NCBI RefSeq assembly: GCF_027409185.1
Contig: NC_084472.1
Location: 91,094,427 to 91,158,426, forward strand
Direction: 5' to 3'
Origin: Cynocephalus volans
Taxonomy: Eukaryota; Chordata; Mammalia; Dermoptera; Cynocephalidae
DNA: 64,000 nt
Positions 53,150 through 64,000 of this stretch are shown piece after piece; positions within the stretch are counted from its first letter, which is position 1, and every line of letters begins with the position of its first letter. The translations under genes were made by a program, and so were the position numbers. The notes beneath the pieces are model-generated. The model was not told the DNA's origin and searched no databases. It saw only the letters and a program-made list of their open reading frames with translations.

Positions 53150-55915
53150 TAGTTTCTCCAAAAGATATACATCAGTGCCAAGGAAATAATTTTTTTAAAT
53201 AAGTCTTTTTTTAAAAAAAAACTTTTATATTTTTAGAGAAATTACATTTATAAAGAAATTATATTTATAGTAGAGAGTTCCCTAATACCTCCAATTCAAT
53301 TTCCCCTGTGACTAACATCTTAGTACATTTGTCAAAATCAATGAACCAATCTTAGTACATTATTATTAACTAAGGTCCATACTTTATTCACATTTTCTTA
53401 TTTTTTGCCTAATGTCCTTTTACTGTTCCAGGATCCTGTCTAGAATACATTATATTTAGCTGTTATGTTTCCTTAGGTTCCTCGCCACTGTGCAGTTTCT
53501 CAGACTTTCCTTGTTTTTGATGACCTGGACAGTTTTGAGGAGTACTGATCATGTATTTTGTAGAACATTCTGCACCTTGGGTTTGTCTAGTGTTTTCTTG
53601 TGATTAGGCTGGTTATGGGTTTTGGGGAGGACCCTAGAATTTCATTCCTATTTCATCATGTCAAATGTACATACTATCAACATGACACATCTGTTGATTT
53701 TGACCTTGATCACCTGGCTGAGATAAAGCATAAGTTTTTTCCACTGTAAAATTACTCTTTTTCCTCATTTCCATACTGTGCACCTTGAGAGAAAGTAACT
53801 ATGCAAGTCCACGCTGAAGAAATAGGGAGTTATGCTTCACCTCCTTGAGGGGGGTATTTACACAAATTGTTTGGAATTCTTCTGTACAGAGATTTGTCTG
53901 TTCTCCCCCACTCATTTATTCACCCAATTATTTATTTATATTATAATGGATACTTATTTTATACTTTGGGTTATAATCTAATACTATTTTATTGATTTTG
54001 TTCAAATTGTTTCAGGTTTGGTCTTTGGGAGCTCTTTCACCTGGCTCTTGGGCACCGTCTTGGGCAAATTACTTTGACAAACATGTGTCATTATTAACTT
54101 TTTTAGCACTTCCTTATTTTCTGGCACTGCAAAATGCTCCAGGTTCATTGTGTATATTTCCTACCCTAGTCGTAGAAAAAGTCTTTTCTCCAAGGAGCCC
54201 TGAAAGTATTCAGAACCAAGAGCGGACACTAGATGTGTTTGTTGCTACTGGGGAATTGTTGCTTCTAGATCCTGTCAGCTGTCAGAGCAAGGAAATATAT
54301 GTGTGTATACTAACAAGTGTATATACTCAAATGAGTAAATATTTCTATAAGTAACCATCTATATCTATGTTAAACTAAATGTGTGATGTATCCAGTTCTG
54401 TTCCATTAGCACACAGATTGTTCTAGCATCCTCCCGCTGTTTACCTGTAAACTCCAACTCCAGTAGTGAGAAAGTGCACTATTGACCATCCATTTAATTG
54501 TTCAATACCAGCATATATGTATAATATTGCAAAATTGTTAACCTGTACACTCATGGGAAATATTTTATCAAACTATGGTACAGGACTTAGATACAGTTAG
54601 TTTCTTTCAGACTTTACTGGTTTCTAGTTATTTAGTTCAACACCTTTTTCTCTCACTCTTTTCAGTGAGGTTGTTTCATACATTTGTAATGCAGTTGGAT
54701 TCTTTTGTAATATTCTGCATTTCATCCTGGTATTCCCTCACCTCCTAAATAATTTTTTTAATATGTGTATATTAAGGTTCACTCTTTGGGCTGTGAAGTT
54801 CTATGGGACATCACAAGTGCAGTATTATGCATTCATCATTACAGTCTCATATAGGGTAGTTTCACCACTAAAATAGCCCCTGTGCTTCACTCACCTAATA
54901 TCACACCTCCCCCCCAAACACTTGACAACCACTGATCCATTTACTGTCTACTTAGTTTTACCTTTTCCAGAATGTCACATAGTTGGAATTATATAGATGT
55001 AGCCTTCACAAACTAACTTCTTTTGCATAGAGATACTTATTTGCATAATTTATCTGTGTCTTTGTATGGCTGAATAGCTCATTCTTTTTATCACTGAATA
55101 ATATTCACTGTATAATGATCCACAGTTTGTTTGTCCATTCATCTACTGAATGACTTCTTGGTTGTTTCCAGTTTTTTGATGATTTGGAGTAAGCTGCTAT
55201 AAACTTTGGCATGCCAGTTTTTATGTAGACCTAAGTTTTCTAATCACTTGGGTAAAAGAAGCATGATTGCTGGATTTTATGGTGAAAGCATGTTCAACTT
55301 TGTAAAAAATTGCAAAATTGTCTCCCAAGTGGCTGTACCCCTTTGCATTCTCACCAGAGATAAATAGGGCTCCTGTTGCTCCATGTCCTTGTCACCATTA
55401 AATTTTTAAATTTTAGCTATTCTAATAGGTGTGTAGCGGTATCTCATTGTTTTTAATTTGTATTTTCCTAACAACATACGCTGTTGAGCATATTTTCATA
55501 TGCTTATTTGCTGGTAAAGTGTCTGTTCAGATCTTTGCCCTTTTTAAAATGGGGTTGTTTGTCTCCTTATTGTTGAATTTTAAGAATTCTTTGAATACTT
55601 TGGATTCAAGTCCTTTCTCAGATACATGTTCTGCAAAGATTTTCTCCCAGTCTTTGGCTCGTGTTTTCATTTTCTGAGCAGTGTCTTTTGCAGAGCAGAA
55701 GTTTTAAATTTTAATGCAGTCTAACTAACATGGATTGTCCTTTTGGTGTTGTATCTAAAAACTCATCACCAAACCCAAGGTTATGCAAATTTCGTTTTTT
55801 CTTCTGGAAGTTTTATAGTTTTGCATTTTATGATTAGGCTTATGATCCACTTTGAGTTAAATTTTATGGAAGGTATAAGTTCTATATCTAGGTTCAAAGC
55901 CATGCCCCCAGTTGT
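53150..55915 (-). mobile_element. Old L1, antisense, 3'UTR and ORF2 part
   Basis: 3'UTR segments: TGACTAACATCTTAGTACAT, CTTTTACTGTTCCAGGATCC, TTCTCAGACTTTCCTTGTTT, CTTTGGGAGCTCTTTCACCT, TCTCCAAGGAGCCCTGAAAG. ORF2 antisense segments: CACTGAATAATATTCACTGT, CTATTCTAATAGGTGTGTAG, GGATTCAAGTCCTTTCTCAG, TTTTCTCCCAGTCTTTGGCT, GATCCACTTTGAGTTAAATT. May be two joined insertions. Confidence 0.88.
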
Positions 55916-57070
55916 CTCCCTTTTGGGTCAGGTGTGGCTAGAACGGCACTGAAGAGCCAGAGGGCAGCATCAGGATTTAGGCACCTGTGGGAAGAAGTAA
56001 GGAGGAAGGAAAAGGGCACTGAAAAGTTCAGTTGAAGAGGAGATAGAGGCAAACTTCATCACTCATCTCAGCCTCGTTCTGTAGGAGTGGAAGCACATTC
56101 ACTCATTTTTAATAGTAAAAATGCTGAACCATTGAAAGACTTGAATAATAGTTTAGGTGACCAAAAATGAGGATTCTGATACGTTTGTTTGTAAAACATT
56201 ATCCATTTTCTTAGTTGTTTCATCAAAGGACATATTGAACTGGGCTGTGGCAATTACAGTTTCCACTGAGTGCAGCCTCTTGTACCAGATCCCCCACCTC
56301 CATGCCACGGTCTGGTCCAGAGATGTCCTGGGATAGTCCCTGTGGCGGAAAGTGGTCACATCTGGGGAGCCCGGAGCCTCTCTTGGCCTGCCTTTTGTAT
56401 TCTTCTAACCTTATAAGTATAAAAATAAATAAAGTAGAACTTTAACCTTCAAGCGCTAAAACAAATATTCTCTTTGTTGTTGTTGTGTAAACGTAACCCC
56501 CTGCTACACACACTTGTGTATGCACTATAGAACTAACTTTGTTTTCCCTTACAGCTCGCCCTTAATGATTAACTAAGATCCTATCGAAAGCAGACATCCT
56601 GTCGCACCTGGTACATCTCTCAAAGCATCCTGTCTCACATGATGCATTTACCTGTATGAACCCCAGTCCTCAGTCTATCAGAAGGGCAATCGGGACTTCA
56701 CCCTCTGTCTCCCAGTCCACGTCTTCTGAAATGAAAAGCCATTCCTTTAAGTTCTGTCTGGCAGGTGGGTTTAGTGATCCAATAGTGGTGAGTACTTGGA
56801 CCCACACAGGTCAGGGATCCCCCCGCCCCCTTTGCCACCCCACAAGGAGAATCCCACGGGACTTGTTCATTACCAGTTGTAGTTTCTTTGAATGTGTATA
56901 AAAGCTTGCCTCCCTTCCTTCCTTCTTTCTTTCCTTTCATCCTTTCTTCCTCTTTTTTCAATTTTATATGGTACTGAGATAATATCCCAAGACCATCCTA
57001 TTGGTAAAGTTGCCAAATTTGTCACAGGATTGCTTTAGAACTGGATTATGATGATAACCATAGCAATGTT
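55916..57070. other. Intergenic; (CCTT)n-like tract at 56908-56955
   Basis: A pyrimidine-rich CTTCC/CTTTC tract follows TGTGTATAAAAGCTTGCC, which could be an LTR TATA region. Otherwise nothing recognised. Confidence 0.45.
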
Positions 57071-57255
57071 TTATCAAGCCTTTATTATGAGCCTGGCGCT
57101 ATACTAATTTTTTATGAAGATTATCTCATTTATTATTTCCAATAACCTCCAAGAATTGATAGTATTCTTCCTATTTTATAAATGAGGATACAGAGTCTCT
57201 TGTCTATGGGCACTCACTTGAGAAGGCACAGAGCTGGGTGGCAAGCTTGCTCTGA
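57071..57255 (+). mobile_element. MIR SINE relic
   Basis: TTATTATGAGCCTGGCGCTA, AAGATTATCTCATTTATTAT, CTATTTTATAAATGAGGATA and GGCACAGAGCTGGGTGGCAA are in MIR order. Confidence 0.8.
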
Positions 57256-59639
57256 TTCATCAACAATACTCTCAACTGCCCTGCCATGGTGCCTGCTGCT
57301 GATGACTTGGAGGAATCTACAATCAACCTGCTAAATTTTAATTTATTTTGTGGGCAAGAGTAAAGTTTGGGAATGTACTGAACAGAATTTTTTCACATGC
57401 ATTTGGCACCGTGAATTATAAATATGTGGAGACTGAGTTGATAACAGGAAAGCTTCACTTGGAAAAAATTGAAGTTGAAAAATGAAGACTGTGCTGGAGC
57501 TAAACTAAAGATGACAGAGACTTTCAATTTTATCCATAAACACTTCAGTCTTGAATGTTTATCCATGAACATTTCAGTAATTCAGTCTTTTCTCCTTCTA
57601 AGCTACTCCCACCCCACCACACTGTTGCAATTCAGCAGAGCCATGCTACTATTTCTGACTAATGAATTGTGACTAAAGATAATGAGTATCACTTACGGGC
57701 AGGAACATTTACTTGTTGGTGTAAAACTGTGTAGAAATTTTGCCTCCAATTGTGATGATTGTGGAATCTTGGGTTGATATGGAGAAATCACACTGGGATC
57801 ACATGGAGGACAGTCAACTGACTGGAGTGTTGCCCAGACTCACAGAGGAGTTTGCACAAATGAAAACAAACTCTTTTTGTTTTAAGTCACTGAGAGTTGG
57901 GGGTTGGTCGTTAATGTAGCATAACCTTGCCTATCCTGACTGATGGACTCTCCATTTGCCTCTTATATCTAGTTTAAGTGACAAGCCACCCTACCACATG
58001 TTCTCTCTTACAACCCATGGGGATAATTTACCTTAGATTATTTTTAAATTAATTCAGACTTCTTTGGGAAAGCTGGTGTCCTTTCTTTCAGTCAAGAAGT
58101 TGAAGATTCTCAGTAAAAGTAGGCAGCAGCCATCATTTTTCAATGTATTCTTTTTACTTCATTTCATTCAGTGTGAAGGAGTCAGGTTTTCATGCTGTGC
58201 CTACTGCAGTGAAGAGTCTGGAAATAGATTCTGTCACCTTGGACTGAAGCTCAAGTGTTTCTGGGCACTTCAGAAATAATTCTCATTTTTGTTCAATACT
58301 GAAAATGAGAAAGAGGAAAGTCTTACTTGAGCTTATACACTTGCAACAAAATGAGTGATATTTAGATCTCATTTTTAGCTTTTGAGGCAGCAGAAATTCA
58401 ACCTATCATGCCAATTAACACTTATTAAGGGATTTATTGGTAGAGTGAGAAGTTTAATGTTATCCATTTAATTCTTGTGCTAAGTTTTGAGGGCTGTCAT
58501 TCAACAACTACTGTAATAGTGATGGAAGTCAACTTTTACTAACTCATAAATATTCTAATAAAATAGATGCATGCATACATGTATATTTCAGGACTATTTT
58601 AATGAAAATGAAATTATAGAATTGATTCCCAATAAAATTAACACTATTCTTAAATAAAATAAAATGATAGAATTAATAAATTTTCCAAAATACTGTGTGA
58701 TTTTTACATTTTGATGCATTTTGGTTTTCAGCAATTATGTATGTGTTTAAAACAATTTATTGCATTTTACTTATGTATTTAAATAAAAGTTAAATATCTT
58801 AAATTTATGTTCCATAAAACAGGACAGCCCTTTGTATAAAATTTGTGAATTATGTTTAATCATAAAGTGGTTATTGAAAACTATTTTTCATGAAATAGCA
58901 GAACAAAATCTCAAAATAATAAAGATATTGCTAGGAAAGTTAAAAAAGACAGTAATAACTTTTCATGAGAAAAGACAATCCCACAGGTTCACACTGTTTG
59001 AAAGAGTATTCTCTTTTCTCCTCTCTGGATAGAAGGGAAGAAAAGTTAGGAGGAGCCACATCAAAAGAATGACAAGCAAAGGAACCTCTCAGAGGAAATG
59101 TCTTTGGTGGTTAAGGTGAATACAATTCGAACAGTTGGAAATGTTAGAATAAATGTAGGGAATTTTGGATGCCATCCTGGCCCAAAATCTCAAAGTTTCC
59201 CAAGAGCCATTGACTCCTAGACAATCAATGTAAATTAGAAGAAAGACTTCTACCCAATCGGGAATTAGATTAATATTACAGAAATAGAGATAAGTTAGAT
59301 ATAGATAGATAGAATTAGAATCAGAATAACTTATATGCATTAACATGTGCGTATATAATTATGCATAATATATGGTTTTAATGTACATTAAATTACAGTT
59401 ATACTTATGTGTCTATATACAGTACTGGGGTAGAAAAGCTTAAATTGTAATTAACAAATTTCTCAAGGCCCATTGTGGATAGCCTGGAGAGTTAAAAACG
59501 GCAGGAGGCTCTCAGTCTTTGGTGGGGGTGGGGGCTCACTTTTATGAACTTTACCTCCAGGAGTCCCAGAGGGTTCCCACAGTGAAAATCAAAGAAAAAT
59601 TCCCTTATGCTTCCAAAAGGTCATTTTGAAGTATGCCTA
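57256..59639. other. Intergenic, nothing recognised
   Basis: AT-rich, short frames only. A GATA-rich scrap (TAGATATAGATAGATAG) lies at 59294-59310. Confidence 0.5.
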
Positions 59640-61380
59640 AGTATTCTGTTTTTCTTAACAAAGTCTGCCTTCTAAATGTATATGGAAAGTCAAAAGACCC
59701 AGAATAGCCAACACAATACTGAAAGAGAACAGTAGAGTTGAAGGAGTGACCCATCTTCAATACTTACTATAAAGCTACAGTAATGAAGACAGTGTGTTAT
59801 TGATGATAGAATAGGCAAATGGATCAATGGAGGAGAATAGAGAGCCCAGACCCATACAAATACAATCAACCAATCTTTGACAAAGGAGAAAAGGTAATTC
59901 AATGGATGTCTGCATGCAACAGAAATGAATCTAAACAGGGATCTTATACATTTTACAAATAAGTAAATCAAGATGAATCAAAGACCTAAATGTAAAATGT
60001 AAAACTATAAAACTTCTAGAAGATAAGAGAAAATCTAGGTAATCCTGGGTATGGTAATGACTTTTTAGATACAACACCAAAAACATGATCCATGAAAGAA
60101 AAAATTAATAAGTTGGACTTCATTAAAATCAAAAACTTCTGCTTGCAAAAAGGAGAATGAACAGACATGCCACTGTTAGGAGAATGAACAGACATGCCAC
60201 AGATTGGCAGAAAATCTTTGCAAAATCTTTGCAAAAGTCCTTTATCTTTTCTGATAAAGAACTTGAGTCCAAAATATACAAAGAACTCAAAACTTAAAAA
60301 TAAGAAAATGACCCAATTAAAAAATGAGCAAAAGATCTCAACAGACACCACATCAAAGATATACAAATGGCAAATAAGAATGTGAAAAGATTCTCAATAT
60401 CATATGTCATTAGAGAAATGCAAATTACAACAAATTAAAGACACAACTATGCACCTATAGACTGGCAAATTTAGAACACTGACAACACCAAATGCTGGTG
60501 AGAAGTGTCATATGACCATTGCTAAGAGAAAGAGGCCCATCTGAAAATGTCACATACTGTATGATTCCAACTGTATGACATTCTGGGAATGTCAAAACTA
60601 TGGAAACAATAAAAAAAAAAAATATGTGATTGCCAAGGGTTTGGGGGAGGAAGGGAAGGACGAATAGGTGGAGTACATGGGATTTTTATGGCAGTGAAAC
60701 TATTTGGTATGATACCGTAAGTATCATATTGTTGTTATATGTCATTATACACAATTGTCAAAACCCATACACATACACAATGCCAAGAATGAACCATAAC
60801 GTAAACTATATACTTTAGGTAATAATTATGTTTCGATATAGTTCATCAATTTTTACAAATGCGCTACACTAATATCTTGGGTTGAATGTCCCCCCAAAAC
60901 TTAATCCGCACTGTAACTGTTGAGGGTGGGAAATTCTATTATGGTCATTGAAAGTTGGGGCCTTGAAGAGGTGATTAGATTGTAGGACCATGCTGTAATG
61001 AATAAATTAAAAATGGTGGTCATGGGCATGGTTTGTAGGGCTTTGAAAGGAGAGTGAATGAGATGAGTGTCTCCCCCTGCTACGCAATTTTCACAATGTG
61101 ATACTCTGCCATCACTGTCGTCACCACCAAGACTCTCACCAGAAGTGTTTCCTGGATTATAGACTTCCCAGCCTCAGAAACTGTAAGCAATAAATTTCAT
61201 TTTCTTTATAAAACACCCAGTTCCATGTATTTTGTTATAAACAAAAGAAACAGGCTAATACACTGATGCAAAATGTTAATAACAGGAGAAACTATGGAGG
61301 GGGAAGAGGAGGATCTATAGGAATTCTCTATTTTCTCCTCAATTTTTCTGTAAATCTAAAACTACCTAATAAAACAACAA
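59640..61380 (+). mobile_element. Old L1, sense, split by a MaLR LTR
   Basis: AGACCCAGAATAGCCAACAC, TTTGACAAAGGAGAAAAGGT, ACTTCATTAAAATCAAAAAC, CAGACACCACATCAAAGATA and AAATGCAAATTACAACAAAT (late ORF2), then a 3'UTR that resumes after the LTR with AATGTTAATAACAGGAGAAA and TTTCTGTAAATCTAAAACTA. An internal 22-nt unit (GGAGAATGAACAGACATGCC plus AC) is duplicated at 60151-60200. Confidence 0.88.
60867..61263 (+). mobile_element. MaLR LTR (MLT1/MST-like) inside the L1 3'UTR
   Basis: GGGTTGAATGTCCCCCCAAA, GGGGCCTTGAAGAGGTGATT, GACTTCCCAGCCTCAGAAAC, GTAAGCAATAAATTTCATTT and CAGGCTAATACACTGATG. ACACT before and after may be the 5-nt target duplication. Confidence 0.85.
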
Positions 61381-61439
61381 TTTTGTACTATTTTTTAAAA
61401 AATGTACCCTGGTTCGGAAATAAATCCTTCTAGGTAGAG

Positions 61440-61600
61440 CATGAGGGGTGAGCCTGAGCTCTGGGTCCAGACTGCCTGAGTGAACTTGAACAAGTGAAAT
61501 ATGGAAAATGGCAGTCATGGTGCCTGCCTCTTAGGGCTGGTTTGAGGATCAGATGACAATCTGCAGGGAGCATAGGGTCAAGTGCCTCTGGATGGCTGCA
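61440..61600 (+). mobile_element. MIR SINE relic
   Basis: GTGAGCCTGAGCTCTGGGTC, CCAGACTGCCTGAGTGAACT and GTGCCTGCCTCTTAGGGCTG are MIR segments. Confidence 0.75.
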
Positions 61601-61949
61601 ACATCATCATTAGACAGAGTTTTTGTGGGGAAATGTCTGCTAATAAGAACTACTCAAAATGGGACTGGGCTCCCATGTGAAATAGTTTCATGTCACTGGA
61701 ATATCCAAGCATAGACTGACTGATTGTACATTCAGTACTGATTTTGAAAAGAAACACACCATTGCAAGGATGACCAGATGGCTTACCATCTAATGTCCCT
61801 TGCAATACTGAAATTTTAGGATCCTATGAAAGAAGATGACGGATGTAAAGCCACTTAGGAAATTGCAAAAGCCAAACGTTCAAGATATTCTTCATGATAT
61901 CTCCTTTTTTTACTCCATATTTCAGCTAAATGTCAAACAAATCTCTGTA
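61601..61949. other. Intergenic, nothing recognised
   Basis: No exon or repeat signature. Confidence 0.5.
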
Positions 61950-62135
61950 CAGCCTTGAAATTATATAGTGTCAGAGTTGGAGAAAACATTAGTGCTCATA
62001 AATTCAACTGCATTTTAGAGATGTAGAATATAAGACTCCAAGAGATTAAGTGATTTCTCCAAAGCTAGTTAATGATAAAGCTGGGTTTAAACTACGAGTC
62101 CTAAACTTCAGTTTGGGGCTTATTTTATTATACAT
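61950..62135 (+). mobile_element. MIR SINE relic
   Basis: CATTTTAGAGATGTAGAATA, CAAGAGATTAAGTGATTTCT and AAAGCTGGGTTTAAACTACG are in MIR order. Confidence 0.75.
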
Positions 62136-62399
62136 GCTGCCACGGTTATTGTAAGTTATAGTAACATTTTAAAAATCCTAAAAACTCCACACTTATATTG
62201 GAACAAAGATAACTTTGTTTTTCTTTATGGAGTGTCTCCTGAAAGCTCCATAATCATTGACTTTTTGGGAGAGAGCATTTCCAACTGCTGCTCCTTGCAG
62301 AAGTTGCTCCTATTTGCTGTTCCTTCTAAGTCTATAATACTGCAAATCAAAATCTTACCACAACTTGTGGGCAACAGCATTTACTTACTAATATCATAA

Positions 62400-62610
62400 T
62401 AGCACCTTCACACCAAGCAATTTTCAAATCACTATTACCTCTTTGTAATAGGCTTATGAAATTGACAGGGCAGAATTTTATTTTAATCTTCATTTTATAG
62501 ATGGGAAAGAGGGACTCAGAGAAGTCTTATGACTCACCCAAATCCATAGATATAATCCATCTATAATCAATGGAAGTGGCTTTTGACACAAGTCTACTGA
62601 CTTTCAATCT
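62400..62610 (+). mobile_element. MIR SINE relic
   Basis: TCATTTTATAGATGGGAAAG, AGGGACTCAGAGAAGTCTTA and TATGACTCACCCAAATCCAT are in MIR order. Confidence 0.75.
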
Positions 62611-62894
62611 GATGTTTTTCTACTTGCTATAGTTACTTGAAAAAAGGCAAATATATAATACACTTGCTTCAAAGTCATTTGTTTAGCAGAGGAACTAATG
62701 TCTTATTAACAACTTTAAAATTATATTTTAAAAATATTGTGTAGTATTTGATATAGACAAAAGGATATAAGCAAGCTATATGTTACCTGTTATGAAGCAT
62801 AATCATAAAATAAACACCTGTGAACTCTCTCTCCCAAATACCTCGAATCTACCTGTGTGTCTTCATCATTGTATTTGTCTTTTCCCAAAAGTAG

Positions 62895-64000
62895 TGCTTA
62901 TCATCACCTCTTTAAAAAAATTTTTTAAAACAATTTTTGTCATACAGTTATATGTAACTCTAACACTTTGTTTAGTTTTGTTTTTTTTTAAGTCACATAA
63001 AGCTGCATTCTGTTTTCAGCAATTTGTTCTTTTCATTCAGTATTATATTTTCATATTCCTTTCAAATTATTTCATGTAACAGTTCATTTATTTTCTGCAA
63101 AATTATGTTTCACTATGTAAAATACCTCAATATATTTTTTCATTTTTCTATCAGTGGATATTTGGGTTATTGACAGCTTTTTTCTGTTGTAAACAATGAT
63201 AGTGTGGCATTTGTGTGTGTGTCTCCTAGTACACATATGCAGGCATTTACATCTAGGTGTAAAACTAGTGGCTTAAGGGATGCACAAGAATTCAAATTTA
63301 TGAATACTGCCACAATGGTTTCCAAAGCTGTTATAACAATTTGAATGACCAGCTCTTATTATTTTTTTCCAACCTACTGTTTATAAAATGGTACTTCACT
63401 GAGATCTCATGATGTATTTTCTAAAAAGCTAATGAAGGTTATTTATTTTTTGTGGTTTTATTTGTACTTTGGGCTTCCTTCTTTTTGAAATAACTCTTCA
63501 TGTCTTTTGCCTCTGAAATACTCTTCATGGTTTTTGTTCATTTTTTCTCTTTTTTATAGTTGAGAGTTTGTCAGTTACATGTATTGAATGCGTCTTCTCC
63601 CAGTTCATGGCTTGCTTTTTCATGTTCCTCATAAAGTTTATTGATATACTCAAGTAAATAATTTGATATACTCACCAGTCTTTTCTCTTATGATCAGTAC
63701 TTTTAGGTCATATTAAAAATCCTTCTTCACTGTTAATTTTATAAAATTATTTTCCTAAATTTTTACTAAAACACTGGAAGCTTTTTGTTTCACATTTAAG
63801 ACTTTGATCCATCAGGAATTTATTAAAATGGAGATCCAGTTTTTCCCACATGGATAACCAATTGTGTCCACATTATCTTTTGAACACTCGATCCTTTCCT
63901 CAGTTGTTGGCAGCACCACCACTTTCTTATTTACATTTCCCATGTGTTTGCTGGTCTGATTCTTGGCTCTTTATTCTGTTCCTTTGGTCAGTTTGTTGAT
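62895..64000 (-). mobile_element. Old L1, antisense, running off the window end
   Basis: TTTTTCTATCAGTGGATATT, GGGTTATTGACAGC, TCTTCTCCCAGTTCATGGCT, TTGATCCATCAGGAATTTAT and ACATGGATAACCAATTGTGT are antisense L1M 3' and ORF2 segments. Confidence 0.85.

Overview
The window is vertebrate, specifically placental-mammal, nuclear DNA: AT-rich, intron-bearing, CpG-poor and filled with L1, L2, MIR, hAT, MaLR and ERV remnants. Two tRNA-Ile-like SINEs with a 3' GGCCAGCTGCC or CCGGTCACGAAAA-type body resemble, from memory, the CYN SINEs of colugos (Dermoptera). Three near-identical L1 3' ends show a recently active lineage. The species call is an inference. A repeat-library search would settle it.

Layout. 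(1) 1-3065, + strand: the last three coding exons, stop codon and poly(A) signal of KLKB1 (plasma prekallikrein). They are intact, including the S1 Asp and the catalytic GDSGGP serine. (2) 3066-9177: spacer with L2, MIR and MER5A relics and a local 75-bp repeat. (3) 9178-24606, + strand: the neighbouring coagulation factor XI gene (F11) in its expected place and orientation, but dead. I recognise exons 2 to 10, 14 and 15 in order, with the splice phases and the alternating 160/110-nt lengths of apple-domain exons. The copy carries three TGA nonsense codons (exons 3, 8 and 10), a 22-nt frameshifting deletion (exon 5), a lost splice acceptor (exon 6), a compensated 21-nt loss (exon 7) and a 2-nt deletion with a lost donor (exon 14). 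In exon 15 GDSGGP has become GVSGVGG and the normal stop is gone. The exons that should hold the activation site and the catalytic His and Asp (11-13) could not be found. (4) 24.6-64 kb: no host gene recognised. It is intergenic DNA with old and young retrotransposons, including a dense LTR cluster at about 37.5-48 kb, several antisense and sense L1 blocks, and nested insertions.

Biology. Prekallikrein and factor XI are paralogous tandem genes of the contact system, both activated by factor XIIa and both carried on high-molecular-weight kininogen. Here the prekallikrein end looks functional and factor XI looks lost. That suggests an animal that keeps the kallikrein-kinin branch but lacks the intrinsic factor XI to IX step, a natural counterpart of hereditary factor XI deficiency. 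This gene loss is the main discovery candidate in the window.
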